From positions 1-33,448 of the forward strand of contig JANBPK010000082.1 of NCBI GenBank assembly GCA_027579435.1: 33,448 nucleotides of DNA. Direction: 5' to 3'. The notes below the pieces were generated by a model. The model ran no database searches. It saw only the letters and a list, made by a program, of their open reading frames with translations, and had not been told where the DNA came from. The DNA comes from Candolleomyces eurysporus (Eukaryota > Basidiomycota > Agaricomycetes > Agaricales > Psathyrellaceae). Of this stretch, positions 20,401 through 30,899 are shown piece after piece. Both the position numbers and the translations under genes were made by a program. Positions within the stretch are counted from its first letter, which is position 1; every line of letters starts with the position of its first letter.

Positions 20401-22953
20401 TCCAGAAAATCCACCGCCTGAGGCTGTCCACAGGGATAACGTATCCAGTGTACTGCACGCTGTTATTGAAAAGAAGGTGAGAACGCGAAGACGTGGACAA
20501 TGCAATCACTCACAAGTTAGGGATGAAGAAGACCGCCAAACGGAATGCAGAATCGTAGCTGAAAGTGATGAGACCAAACATCCTGAAGAACGCCTGCATC
20601 ACAAGATATGCCACGTAGTTGAAGAGGTGGAATGTGAAGAAGCCACCCGCGGAACGATGCAAACCCGACAAGAAGTAGATGATGATGTTGAAAAAGAGAA
20701 TGCGAGTGGCAGAGAAAGGGATATCTGCAAGCAAGTTGGCGATTGCGATAGCCGATGGTCGATAGAAGCTGTACTCCGTCTAGAAGGGAAGGTGATTAGT
20801 CCAATAGTCCAGTTTCGAGTCGACGTGATCAAACGCACCTGTTTCTTAAGAATGGGGCGCCCAATCATTTGAGACGGCATCTCTCCGAAAGCATCCAAGC
20901 ACGTCGTCAACAGTGCACCGAAAATCACACTATACGATATCAGCGTTTGAAAAGATAACGAAATCTGCTGAAGGCGCCTACCTTCCACGAGTGAAAGCAC
21001 CATTGCTGGACGTTGGCTGGTTGTAGAAGGCGGCACCAAGCACGAAAGCCAGGGCAATGTTCAAGGTAAAGCTCGTGTAGATCTGGAAGCGATCTTGCCA
21101 GCGCGTCTGGAACTGACGCCTCGTCAAAGCCCAAACTTGACCAGAGAAACCAAGAGTGTATGGACTCCTTCTCGACACGCCTCTCTTCTTGTCGTCGGAG
21201 ACAGCTGCACGGAAGGCCTCTTGATCATGTTTCTCAGTCTCCATTTTCAGTTTGTACTTTTCAAGTTCGTCCTCGCTGCCCCTTCCGAAAGGTGAAGTGC
21301 GGTAGACGGAATCGAGAGCCTCCGGAGACGACGGAGTGTCGTTAGCTGAGCGGCCCGGGGCGAATTGACGTTCGTTTTCATCAGTGCAGCCGGTGAGATA
21401 GTCTGGGGTGGTCTGTCGGGGAAGAGGATTGTAGCCAAGATTTTCGAAGTACGCGCGAGCTTCGGACGCCGGGCCATAAAAGACCTGATGACCTTTGTCA
21501 AGGACCAAAACTTTGTCGAAGAGGTCGTAAATGCTCTCGCTGGCCTGATAGCTAAAAACGGGGATATTAGAATCCAATCGTGGTAAATGTGATAACGTGA
21601 ACTTACAGAGAAACGAAGGTGGTCTGACCAAGGATATCCGTCATGACGCGAAGACTTCTCACGAAGTCAAGGGCTGTGGAGGCATCCAAACCCCTTGTCG
21701 AGTTGTCCCAGCACTGAACACGAGCGCGAGTGGCCATCATTTCGGCAATGCTGACACGTTTCCGCTCTCCACCTGAAACTCCGCGAACGAATTCATCCCC
21801 TACCAGTGTATTCTTGGTATGTGGAATGTTGAGCATTCGGAGCAACGTGTCTTGAACTTCCCTGTCAAAATCTTTCCTGGACATCCCGGGGATACGACCA
21901 TTTGGTCCGGGAGTTTTACTAGAATGAGAATATCAGTGAAGGATGTGGGGCGAGGAAGAGGCGTTTGACGTACGTCGAAAGGGCGAATTGCAAGGTCTGG
22001 CCAACGGTGAGAGTAGGGATGTGAATGTCGTCTAAGAGGAAGATAAGGATGCCGTTTGTGAAATCGACGAGCTCAACTGACCTTCTTGGTTATAAACGAC
22101 TTCGCCTTTGTAGTATTTTTGCATTTCGTCTGCAGGGATGCCAGCGTACAAGACATCACCAGAGACGTTCACGTAGCCTTCACGTCGGTTGGCGATCGTA
22201 CGGAGGAACGTAGTGCAACCTGCTCCTGGGCAGCCAAGGACCAGGCACATCTCCCCAGGCTTCAGCACGCCGGATGACCTGAGAATCACAGTTATTCGGA
22301 CTGAAGATCGGGAACTAAAGGGCGGCGTACTTGTGAAGAATGGGTTTTGTAGGGGGTGCCTTTGCCAGGCCTAGAAGTCCAGAGACGATACCCCACAGCC
22401 ATAGGACAGGTCCGAGGAAGAAACCAAGCGTAGCGCCTGGATCACGTTTGTCAATTTCAGTTCTTCGGTAGACACAAGGTTGATCGTACCTCCAAGGGTC
22501 CCGACATAGAGCTGAATGACGCTCGCTGATCAGCGGTCGTCGCAAAAAATCAGCTCGTGAAGGGTACTCACCTTGCTCTCTGCTCCACCAATAACCTCCA
22601 CCTGCAGATCCTTCCATGTCACACCAACATTCTACGATAACTCAATGAGCACCACTTGATACATCATAGCAAAAGAGTCGTACTTTGTGCTTGATTCCGG
22701 CCTTCTGGTTCGCGTCGTTGGACGAGGTAAGATATTCACGGAGATCGAAAGCTTCTTCTTCATCATCGCCCTTCTCCAAGTCTTCGGACACAACTCTCTT
22801 GGAAACTTGCCCTGACTGCGAATGTTTCGTCAATTGTCGCGAGAGGGCCTCAAACTCGGCCTCAGCACGCAAGACGACATCATCGACATGTCGAGAGTGG
22901 ACCTGGTTATCGGAGTCGTTGAGGGTCGCCGTGTCTCCTGGAGTATCAGCCAT
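17454..22953 (-). CDS. PDR-type full-size ABC transporter (ABCG, pleiotropic drug resistance)
   Basis: This is a plasma-membrane exporter of the yeast Pdr5/Cdr1 type. The family pumps drugs, fungicides, sterols or other hydrophobic compounds using ATP. I place 20 exons and 19 introns of 50-71 nt, giving 1465 aa, the normal family length. The order is (NBD-TMD)2. NBD1 has the fungal PDR Walker A GCPGAGCTT (~168-176, Cys instead of Lys), signature VSGGERKRVS (~285) and Walker B CWDNSTRGLD (~308). NBD2 has a canonical Walker A GASGAGKTT (~876), a degenerate signature LNVEARKRLT and Walker B LLLFLDEPTSGLD (~1000). This asymmetry is typical of the family. Each TMD has about six hydrophobic segments. 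TMD2 (~1146-1450) contains a Cys-rich extracellular loop and ends RFLRYAKR. The ATG at 22953 follows an upstream in-frame non-ATG stretch and starts MADTPGDTATLN. A TATA box lies 61 bp upstream. No frame damage is visible. The substrate cannot be told. Confidence 0.97.
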
Positions 22954-24706
22954 AAGGCTTGTGAGGACGGATAGAGGGAAGGAGCCGACTCTCACAGTAT
23001 ATCACCGGGGGCCTTTATACCTTTTGGATTCTGCAGACATACGCTTAGGAATCTTCGGACGCGAAGGTGACAACTGATTCGATACGGCTGAATAAGCCTT
23101 TGACGCGATCAACCCGAGTGGTCCTCTCCGTCTTCTATCTCTGGCCCTTTCCGCCAGAAACTCAGAACGTGTTTTCTACACGCTTAGAACACGCGCTGTA
23201 GCATTAAGCCTACAAGCTAACGCGTTGAGATACTGAGCTCGAGCATGGATTCAATTTTTCTTGCAAAGTCAATGCTGGTGGAGCCCACTGCCGTTATACA
23301 CGATGTTCAATCAACCAAAATGTTGGTTGTCCAATTTCTTTGAGTGTATGTAAAAAAGTACGTACATAAAAGGAAAGCCCATCCGATATTCCGCTTGGTC
23401 GGCGCCTTGGCCCTCACTTCCCAGCCCAACCGAGAGGCCACAGCCGCCAAACAATCGGAGCCGCCGACAAGTTGACGGGCAATGACTCGAGAGTCGCCTC
23501 CGTTCAACCTGCCGTGGAGCACGTAGATCTTCAATGAAAAATATCTGGCGAAATAATCGGTTGATACACCATTGCCGATACCAGCTTCCGTTCGAGTTTC
23601 GTTCAGAGCGGTTGCTGACTATGTACGACCTCCATGCCGAACCATTGCTACAAGATTGCGTGCCCGGCAAATGGTCTTTCATTCGAGCTTACTCCTCGCG
23701 GTATCCTCGAGCCTGTACATTAACTCCGTGAGCCATGTAGTGTTGAATGGATCGAAAAATCCTTTTTTAATTGCACGATATCCATATTTCTGAAGCTGGG
23801 CTTCCCTGTACGTGATCATAGCTGGACAAAATCGAGTTACTTGTTGAATATCTTCTGCAATATATGCTTTTCTCGTACGTCTCCTGTCTACCCTGGTTTA
23901 GAAATCCTGAAACGCTATCGCTGCGCTGCACAAAGAATTTCGGTCATCAACTGACGGCTGCGGAGGAACGAAACCCATTTAACCAGCGATTACCATGAGA
24001 TACATCGATCGGCGAATGAATGCAGTGCTTCTAGCCTCTGGCCTCAAGGTGAGCTCGGATGCTTGTCTAAGCAGAAAACGCGATTCGTCCGGTTTTCCGC
24101 TTTACAGCAGGTTTTCATAGACGCCAGTGTTACAACTAGAATAGATTGTTTAGATTGTTACGTATCCCCGTTACTTTCATGGCGCCGATGATAACATCAG
24201 AATTACGCTCTCGCTAACTCGGAATGACNAAAAANGGAAAGTCCCTAGGGATGAGAAGACTCAATGAACTTCGCCGGGGATCTATCAAACCCCCTAGATA
24301 CCTCTCCAAACCTGCTGACTGAGCATCTAAGATTCTTATCTTTGACCAAAAACCAGTGTCGCGAGTCGTGGCGCCTCCATTAAGCCTGTTATGTTCCAAG
24401 GCCGTGGTTTTAGGACTGACCATTGATTCAATCGAAGCGGGAGAGTGTGTAGATGAATTTTGTTTTCAGCCACACAACGCCCACCATTGGGTCCGCAGCA
24501 TACCCAGATGAGGTGCGCGCTTTCCTTTAAATGGAACTAGATCCCGCCCTTCGGACCGACAAGTGGATCCGAATCCCGACGCGACGGGCAGACCGGCCTC
24601 CCAGATCCCAAACCCGTAATTTGAGGGAGAATCACCGCTGAAGCTGATTGCTACAAAATGTACGTATGTATAGTGCAAAGGTATCTTTAAATGGCGTCAT
24701 AACTTA
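22954..24706. other. Intergenic region upstream of the PDR gene
   Basis: This 1.75-kb stretch holds the PDR promoter on its left and the 3' flank of the first half-ABC gene on its right. I find no ORF with a recognisable domain and no repeat shared with the ABC duplication block. Two N characters lie at 24229 and 24235. I see no perfect PDRE (TCCGCGGA). Confidence 0.5.
23014..23019 (-). promoter_or_regulatory. TATA box of the PDR gene
   Basis: The minus strand reads TATAAA here, 61 bp upstream of the PDR start codon. That is a typical fungal distance for a strongly regulated promoter. Confidence 0.55.
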
Positions 24707-27256
24707 TTACAAAAAATCTTCTGCCTGCAAATTCCAGAATTTGGCATACTCCCCATTCCGCTCCATCAAATTGACATGGTTTCCAGCTTCCACGATGTTT
24801 CCTTTGTCGACATAGCTGCGATAGGAAAAGTTAGGTTCCCTTCACAGCACTCAAAGAGTCAAAGACATTTAAAACGTACAGAATCAGATCGGCATGTCGA
24901 GTAAGCTTTCCAAACCGATGCGTCGAAAAGACCATGGTCTTGTTGCCCCGGAGCTCACGCAGGCGCGTGAAGAGATCGTGCTCGGCTTTTGGGTCGAGAG
25001 CAGCGGAAGGTTCGTCGAATAGAAGCAGGCCAACTTTACTAGAGGGTGAAACGAGAGATTTCATAAATGTGCGGGAACTGTCATGTTTCAGTCTCGTGAG
25101 TCCATACACATGAAGTAGAAGACAGCTACTCACAGCGCTATCCGTTGTTTTTGCCCCCCACTCAAGTCTCTCTGGTCGTCGTTGAATTTGAGTTTTTTGA
25201 AATCGACCTCTTTTCCAAAGAAGACAGAATCACTGGGCGGATATCCGTATCCATGTTCATACACANGGCGCGAGATGTAAGTGTCGAACTTATGTGACAG
25301 AGTATTGATGAAATCGGCTCCTCCGAGTTTCGCTGCCTCTTGAATCATGTCCATATCAGTAGCATGTGCGGGATCTCCAAGTCCGATGTTTTCTCCAAGC
25401 TAGAGTACACGTCAATTAGGAGGAGGACAGTCGCAGAAAATCTACCGGATGCTTACCGTTAGTTGAAACATCGTGTATTCTTGGAAAAGGACAGCAACAG
25501 CCTTCCGGACATCTTCAAGCTTCAAGGTGCAGATATCGATTCCATTAATCAGTATTTGTCCCTCCGTGACATCATAGATCCGGGTAATCAAGTTAAGAAT
25601 TGTACTCTTTCCGGAGCCGTTCTCTCCAACGATAACCTTGACAATTATCGATGAGCTGCGATGTGAAGATGCAAGAAGGTCAGAAAGACCTACGCAAAGA
25701 TGACCTTGGCCAATTTCAAAGGAAACATTCTTCAATGCAAGTTCCTCGTCGCCGGAGTACGAAAACGACACATTCTTGAACTCGACAGATATGCCCCGAG
25801 ATAGGTCCCAAGTTTTTTCTTCCATAAGAGAAACGGTGCCATCCTCTATTTTGTTGGGAATATCGAAGAGCTCGTAGAAGTCGCGAAGTTGGCCGATCTT
25901 CGTAGAGAGTGAGTTAATACCGTCACCGAGACTATAGAGACCCTGATTCAACGACGACACGGCCGAATTCACGAGCTGGAGAGTGGCGAGCGAGAATGGA
26001 ACCGAAGTCGGAGAGTTAATGACCCTGAAGCATGTGTAGATTTGGGCCAAGGCATCGAAAGGATCGCTGGCATAGTCGAAAAGTTTTTCGCGCCATTTGG
26101 GCGAGGGGTCAGGTGGGTATGGACCTGTGTCTCCAGGGACCCTTTCCTTGAGAGATTCGAACCGACGTTTGTATTCTGTTGATCAAATAATGAGTCACTT
26201 TCCTTCGGGAGGCCAGCAAATTCGATGACCTGACCTTGCCAGAGGTAATCACCCAGTCCTCCTGCCACAATGTCCTTTCGAGATTTTTCATCCAGAATCG
26301 TGCTTTTGAGTCCTTCTTGGGCAAGGTAGTCCTTATCACTCATTTTGTATGCATGAACTATTCAATGGTTTCATGGTCAATCTGTAGTCAAGTGAACAAA
26401 ATCATTGATTTACGTACCTCCCACCCAACGGTCGGGCCTGAAAGTATTGAGTGCATCCAAAATGAATTTGGCAGACGTCAACAATCCCAAAACAGCTGCC
26501 TCTTGGTGACCACGAAGCACATTGAAGACCACACCGAATTGAGATGAAACGCGGATGGCTGTCGAGAACGTCTGGATGATGGACACAACGACTTCCCAAG
26601 TTGTTTCAGAGTATGATATATAGCTGCGATTCTCGATCTGTCTCTGGACATTGGCGCCACTGAATGTTGGGAAGTCGAATTTAGCAACGGTTTGCACAAC
26701 CTTGACGGAATAGTATCTCTCGATACGTTCTTCCAAGTACTTCTGAACGTATTCCGCGATGTCTGTGAGAAGTCGTTGGGCGAGCACTGCTGCAATGCGT
26801 CCACCAGCAGTCCAAAGTAAGGCCTCGGTGGATACGGTTCTTTCTGCCATTGCCTTTTCCACCTACATCCATCATACATCATACATCCGTCAGCGCGCGG
26901 ATCCATGTTGCCGGTGGCCACCAAGAGATGTTTCGCTAGGCACTCACCATTAGCAAAAGTTGACTGGAGTACCACAGGCTGATAGCAGGTACGGACGCCT
27001 CTGCAATTTTTAGCGGAACAAGGAGAGCAAAATACGGTCGGCATCCAGGGATAGAGAACAGATCCTGCAGCATCCGAGTGACATGGTGCGACTGTTGAGA
27101 CGCGTCGACAACGAGCCGTATTTTCGACAGCAGAGGCAAGTTGAATATTCTTCTGGAGCCCGATATGTCTGTGTAATAGTCCCACACGCCTAGTTTCGTA
27201 TGCTTGACAAGGGAATAGTCATCGGGGTCGAATAGCACCGTTGCTGGTTCGGGCAT
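24707..27256 (-). CDS. Half-size ABC exporter, HlyB/MsbA-like, tandem copy 1
   Basis: This is an ABC exporter half-molecule (one TMD, one NBD). The layout most resembles the basidiomycete proteins annotated as HlyB/MsbA-family transporters. It presumably works as a dimer in a membrane; substrate and membrane are unknown. Eight exons (introns 26863-26947, 26358-26417, 26176-26234, 25637-25693, 25400-25456, 25078-25133, 24816-24879) give 703 aa. The TMD occupies about 1-380. The NBD has Walker A GENGSGKST (457-465), a Q-loop in VLFQEY, signature LSGGQ (592-596), Walker B LLLFDEP (D623, E624) and H-loop His655. An expanded loop precedes the signature. All catalytic residues are present. The N at 25266 replaces one base of a Pro codon in copy 2. 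The ATG at 27256 matches the start of copy 2. It lies 568 bp from copy 2 and is head-to-tail with it; exon lengths are the same for six of eight exons. Confidence 0.9.
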
Positions 27257-27387
27257 GGTGCCGTAAAGGCTGAATGCTGGCGAAACCCCTCGCTCGAACG
27301 GTCGGAGAGTCCTTCGGGCTGGAGTTCCTTGGCCGATAGAAAGAAATGGTATGGGTTGGAACAACGAGCGCCGCCATCCTGCGCGCG

Positions 27388-27418
27388 TTATAAGCGAACC
27401 AGCGGCCTTGGGCGCCCA
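27388..27418 (-). promoter_or_regulatory. Promoter elements of half-ABC copy 1: TATA and palindrome
   Basis: TTATAA lies at 27388-27393, 132 bp upstream of the ATG. Farther upstream on the minus strand, at 27409-27418, is the perfect 10-bp palindrome TGGGCGCCCA. The same pair of elements precedes copy 2. Confidence 0.5.
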
Positions 27419-27599
27419 GTGCCCACATCACACAGCCCACAATCAAAATATCCGGCGATATGTAAGAGTCCAGCCTTCTCGGTGCATAGTTTTAGCGAGC
27501 ACAGCGCCTTTAGGCTTGGGCTGCGATTGTCCTTGGTGGAAGAGAATGAAAAATGAGTGTGCTGTGGACGATGACGAAATGCCTTTCCCAATGTTATTC

Positions 27600-27751
27600 G
27601 TCCGAACGAAGCTCAGTCAAGAGTGCGTGTTGACGTTGTCCGAACCATCGGCGTCGCGGCCACTCCGATTCCGATTTTACGACAATGACAACGATCACCT
27701 GCGATAACGGCGGCAACGGAAAGTTCTCGACATCGAGCTCCTCTAGTACTT
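27600..27751. other. Orphan relic of the auxilin promoter
   Basis: This stretch between the two half-ABC genes aligns with 30760-30902, the promoter and start of the auxilin gene. Shared blocks include GGGCGTCGCG-like sequence, GATTTT-CGAC, GATAACGGCG and CGAGCTCCT. The homology ends where the auxilin ATG would be, and no auxilin coding sequence follows. The CACGTG box of the intact copy reads TGCGTG here. I conclude it was carried along by the ABC duplication and is decaying. Confidence 0.65.
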
Positions 27752-27823
27752 AGTTCCAGCCAAGAAATAGATGTGCATCAAAGCAAAAAGGATAACGTCC
27801 TTGGATGGTCTACTCGTAAATCG

Positions 27824-30388
27824 TTACTGAAAATCTTCTGCCTGCAAATTCCAGAATTTGGCATATTCTCCATTGCGTTCCATCAGACTGACGTGGTTTC
27901 CAACTTCCAAGACGTTCCCTTTGTCGATATAGCTGCAATAGAAATGTTGGTTAGATCCTTTGCACAGTTTTCAAAGAGCCAAAGGCATCTCAAAACTCAC
28001 AGAATCAGATCGGCGTGTCGGGTAAGCTTTCCAAACCGATGCGTCGAAAAGACCATGGTCTTGTTGCCCCGAAGCTCACGCAGGCGCGTGAAGAGAGCGT
28101 GTTCAGCTTTTGGGTCGAGAGCGGCGGATGGTTCGTCAAAGAGCAGCAGACCGACCTTACTCGAGGGCGAAACCAGAGACTTCATGAACGTGCGGGAACT
28201 ACGGGGCACATTCAGACTCGTCAGTCCACGGATCGCATTGCCCACTAGTGAAAGAGAGAGAACTCACAGCGCTATCCGTTGTTTTTGCCCTCCGCTCAGG
28301 TCTCTCTTGTCGTCATTGAGTTTCATTTTGGTGTAATCAATTTGTTTTCCGTAAAAGGCAGAATTCCTGGACGGACGTCCGAATCCAAATTCATCCACAG
28401 GACGAGAGATGTAAGTGTCGAACTTGTATGGCAAAGTATCGATGAAATCTGCTCCTCCGAGTTTCGCTGCGTCTTGTATCATGTCCATGTCATCGACGTG
28501 CGCGGGACCTCCAAGCCCAATGTTTTCCCCAAGCTAGAGCATACGCCGGTTAGGAGGAGGTCAGTCATAGAGAATCTGCTGGAAGCTTACCGTCAGTGGG
28601 AACATCGCGTATTCCTGGAAAAGAACGGCGATAGCCTTCCGGACGTCGTCGAGCTTCAAGGTACGAACATCCATCCCATTGATCAGTATTTGGCCCTCCG
28701 TAACATCGTAAATTCGGGTGATCAAGTTAAGGATGGTGCTCTTTCCAGAGCCATTCTCTCCGACGATTACCTGTCATGATATCGGTGAGCCAACGGGCAA
28801 GAGATCAAAAGGAGCAAGAAACCATACACAGAGATGACCTTGGCCTATTTCGAAGGAAACATTCTTCAACGCAAGTTCGCCGTCAGAGTCGTTAGAGTAT
28901 GAGAACGACACGTTCTTAAACTCAATGGATACACCGCGAGATAGATCTACAGTATTCCCTGGGAAGGAAATGGTGCCGTCCTCAATTTTGTTCCGAATAT
29001 CGAACAGCTCATAGAAATCGCGAAGACTTTTGAACCTCTCCGAGAGTCGGTCTGTATGCTGGTCTAGCTCGGAAAGACCCCGGTTTAGCGACGATAGGGC
29101 CGTGTTCACCAGTTGGAGAGTGGCGAGGGAAAATGGTACGGATGCTGGGGAATGGATAACCCTGTAACATATATAAATTTGGGCCATGGCGTCGAAGGGA
29201 TCGCTAGCATAGTCCAAAAGCTTGTTGCGCCATGGGTTGCGGTAAAAGGGAATTTCCCATTGATTTGGGTTTCCGGGAGCTCTTTTTTCGAGAGAATCAG
29301 CCCGACGTTTATATTCTGTTAACCAAGTAACGTCAGTCACTAACGTCTCTTGGAACAAGAAGCAATTCTGAATCCGATGATCCTACCTTGCCAGAGGAAA
29401 TCGCCCAGCCCACCTGCCACGATGTCCTTTCTAGATTTGGAATCGAGGATGGTGAGTTTCAACCCTTCCTTGCAAAGGTAGTCTTTATCATCCACTTTGT
29501 ACACGTGAACTAGTCGTCAGTTCCAGCGTCAACGTGGTATTCAATGCTGGGTACAATCAATAAATCACGTACCTCCCCCCCAACCCCTGGGTTTGAAGGT
29601 TTTGAGAGCATCCAAGATAAACTTGACCGAAGTCACCATACCTAGTACGGCGGCGTCTTGGTGGCCACGAAGCACATTGAAGACGATCCCGAATTGAGAC
29701 GAAACGCGGATGGTTGTTGTGATTATCTCGAGAACAGATGCAATCGCGTTCCAAATTAAATGGGAGTGTGCGGATTTAGAGCGGTGGTGGCCGACCCATC
29801 CCCGAATTTTGGTGTCGCTGAAAGTCGGCAAGTCGAATTTGGCAGTGGTTTGCACGATTCTAACAGAATAGTATTCATCGATGCGCTCTTGCAAAAACGT
29901 TTCAACGTAATTCACAGCCTCTCCAAGAAGTCGCTGAGCAAGTACCGCTGCAATGCGTCCACCAGCGGTCCAGAGGAGTGCTTCGGTGGAAACGGTTCTT
30001 TCTACCATAGCCTTTTCCACCTAGCACGCATGAAGACCCATCAATACGGACCCAGATTATCGATGACCGAAGTACGCACCATGAGTAACATTTGGCTGGA
30101 ATACCACAGACTGATAGCAGGTACAGTCGCCTGTGCAAGCTTTAGTGGAGCAAGTAGAGCAAAATAGGGCTGGCATTTGGAAATTGAGAACACATCCTGT
30201 AGCATCCGTGTTACATGGTGGGTCTGTTGAGACGTTTCGACAACGAGTCGTATTTTTGAGAGCAGAGGCAAATTGAATTTTCTTCTAGAACACGATATGT
30301 CTTCGTAGTAGTTCCACACGCCGATTCGCGTGTGTTTGACGATGGAATAGTCATCGGGGTCAAAAAGCGCCTTTGGTCGGTCGGACAT
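27824..30388 (-). CDS. Half-size ABC exporter, HlyB/MsbA-like, tandem copy 2
   Basis: This is the paralogue of the gene at 24707-27256, with the same architecture and the same eight-exon structure. Introns are at 30021-30079, 29510-29572, 29316-29386, 28771-28827, 28534-28590, 28199-28267 and 27933-28000; the product is 706 aa. Walker A GENGSGKST is at 460-468, LSGGQ at 595-599, Walker B Asp626-Glu627 and H-loop His658. The starts are nearly parallel (FDPDDYS-VKHT shared after the first few residues). The N-terminal 100 residues match at roughly three in four positions, and parts of the NBD are almost identical. A patch in exon 2 (about 29745-29830) differs strongly from copy 1. There are no frame breaks. 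It is divergent from the auxilin gene across 511 bp. Being joined to the intact bidirectional promoter, this copy is probably the ancestral location. Confidence 0.9.
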
Positions 30389-30899
30389 GGGTGGAGAGTG
30401 GAGAGCCCCTACCAAAGCGATCGGAGGGAATCTTCAAGATGGTGGTTCTTAGTTCAGAGAGATGTTGCAGATAGAAGCAACGATTTCTCCGTTGTTTGCT
30501 CGTTATAAACAAAGCCAGCTCTGAGTGCTGTACCCTGGGCGCCCAAATGACCCCACACCACGCACCACATAGCCCGAGTCATAAGATTAAGTCAGTAAGA
30601 TAGAGAAGAAGCCAGCCGGTACATAAATAACTGCTGTATTTCACGATCCGTTGGTCCAGGACTAAAGCGGTGTAAGAGAGGCAAGCAAGAGGGAAGAGAG
30701 CAAAGTTGAGTTGGAGCAAAGGACCAGCTATGTGGAAGATGATAGAGTTCATTGAAGTCCGAAAGAAGCGCAGTCGAGCTGCACGTGCCCAAATCATCGC
30801 CATCATCTTGGGCGTCGCGACCAACGGCTGATTTTTCGACGGAGACGACCACCAAGGATAACGGCGACCACAGCGGAATCTCAGCAGCGAGCTCCTTAG
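30389..30899. promoter_or_regulatory. Bidirectional promoter, half-ABC copy 2 / auxilin
   Basis: This 511-bp region lies between the divergent start codons at 30388 (minus) and 30900 (plus). It contains a TATA and palindrome pair on the ABC side and a perfect CACGTG E-box at 30782-30787, 113 bp upstream of the auxilin ATG. Confidence 0.6.
30503..30545 (-). promoter_or_regulatory. Promoter elements of half-ABC copy 2: TATA and palindrome
   Basis: TTATAA lies at 30503-30508, 115 bp upstream of the ATG. The palindrome TGGGCGCCCA lies at 30536-30545. The same elements precede copy 1, but the gap between TATA and palindrome is 27 bp here against 15 bp there. Confidence 0.5.

Larger units (their letters stand above)
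24707..27751. repeat. Tandem duplication unit, copy 1
   Basis: This unit covers the half-ABC gene, its promoter and a relic of the sequence that lies upstream of the auxilin gene. It corresponds to 27824-30902. Introns sit at equivalent positions, and the flanking promoter sequences still align up to the auxilin start codon. The left edge beyond the stop codon is not sharply defined. Confidence 0.8.
27257..27823. other. Spacer between the half-ABC paralogues
   Basis: It holds the promoter of copy 1, the orphan auxilin-promoter relic (27600-27751) and the 3' flank of copy 2. I see no gene. Confidence 0.6.

Noticed and set aside
17454..22953. Loss-of-function in the PDR transporter because Walker A of NBD1 has Cys and the NBD2 signature is degenerate
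   Set aside because: This asymmetry is the normal state of fungal PDR transporters, and the coding sequence is otherwise intact.
23311..23682. Minus-strand 123-aa open frame in the intergenic region
   Set aside because: It is not similar to anything I know, there is no matching reading across introns, and it overlaps another ORF in a different frame with equally poor support.
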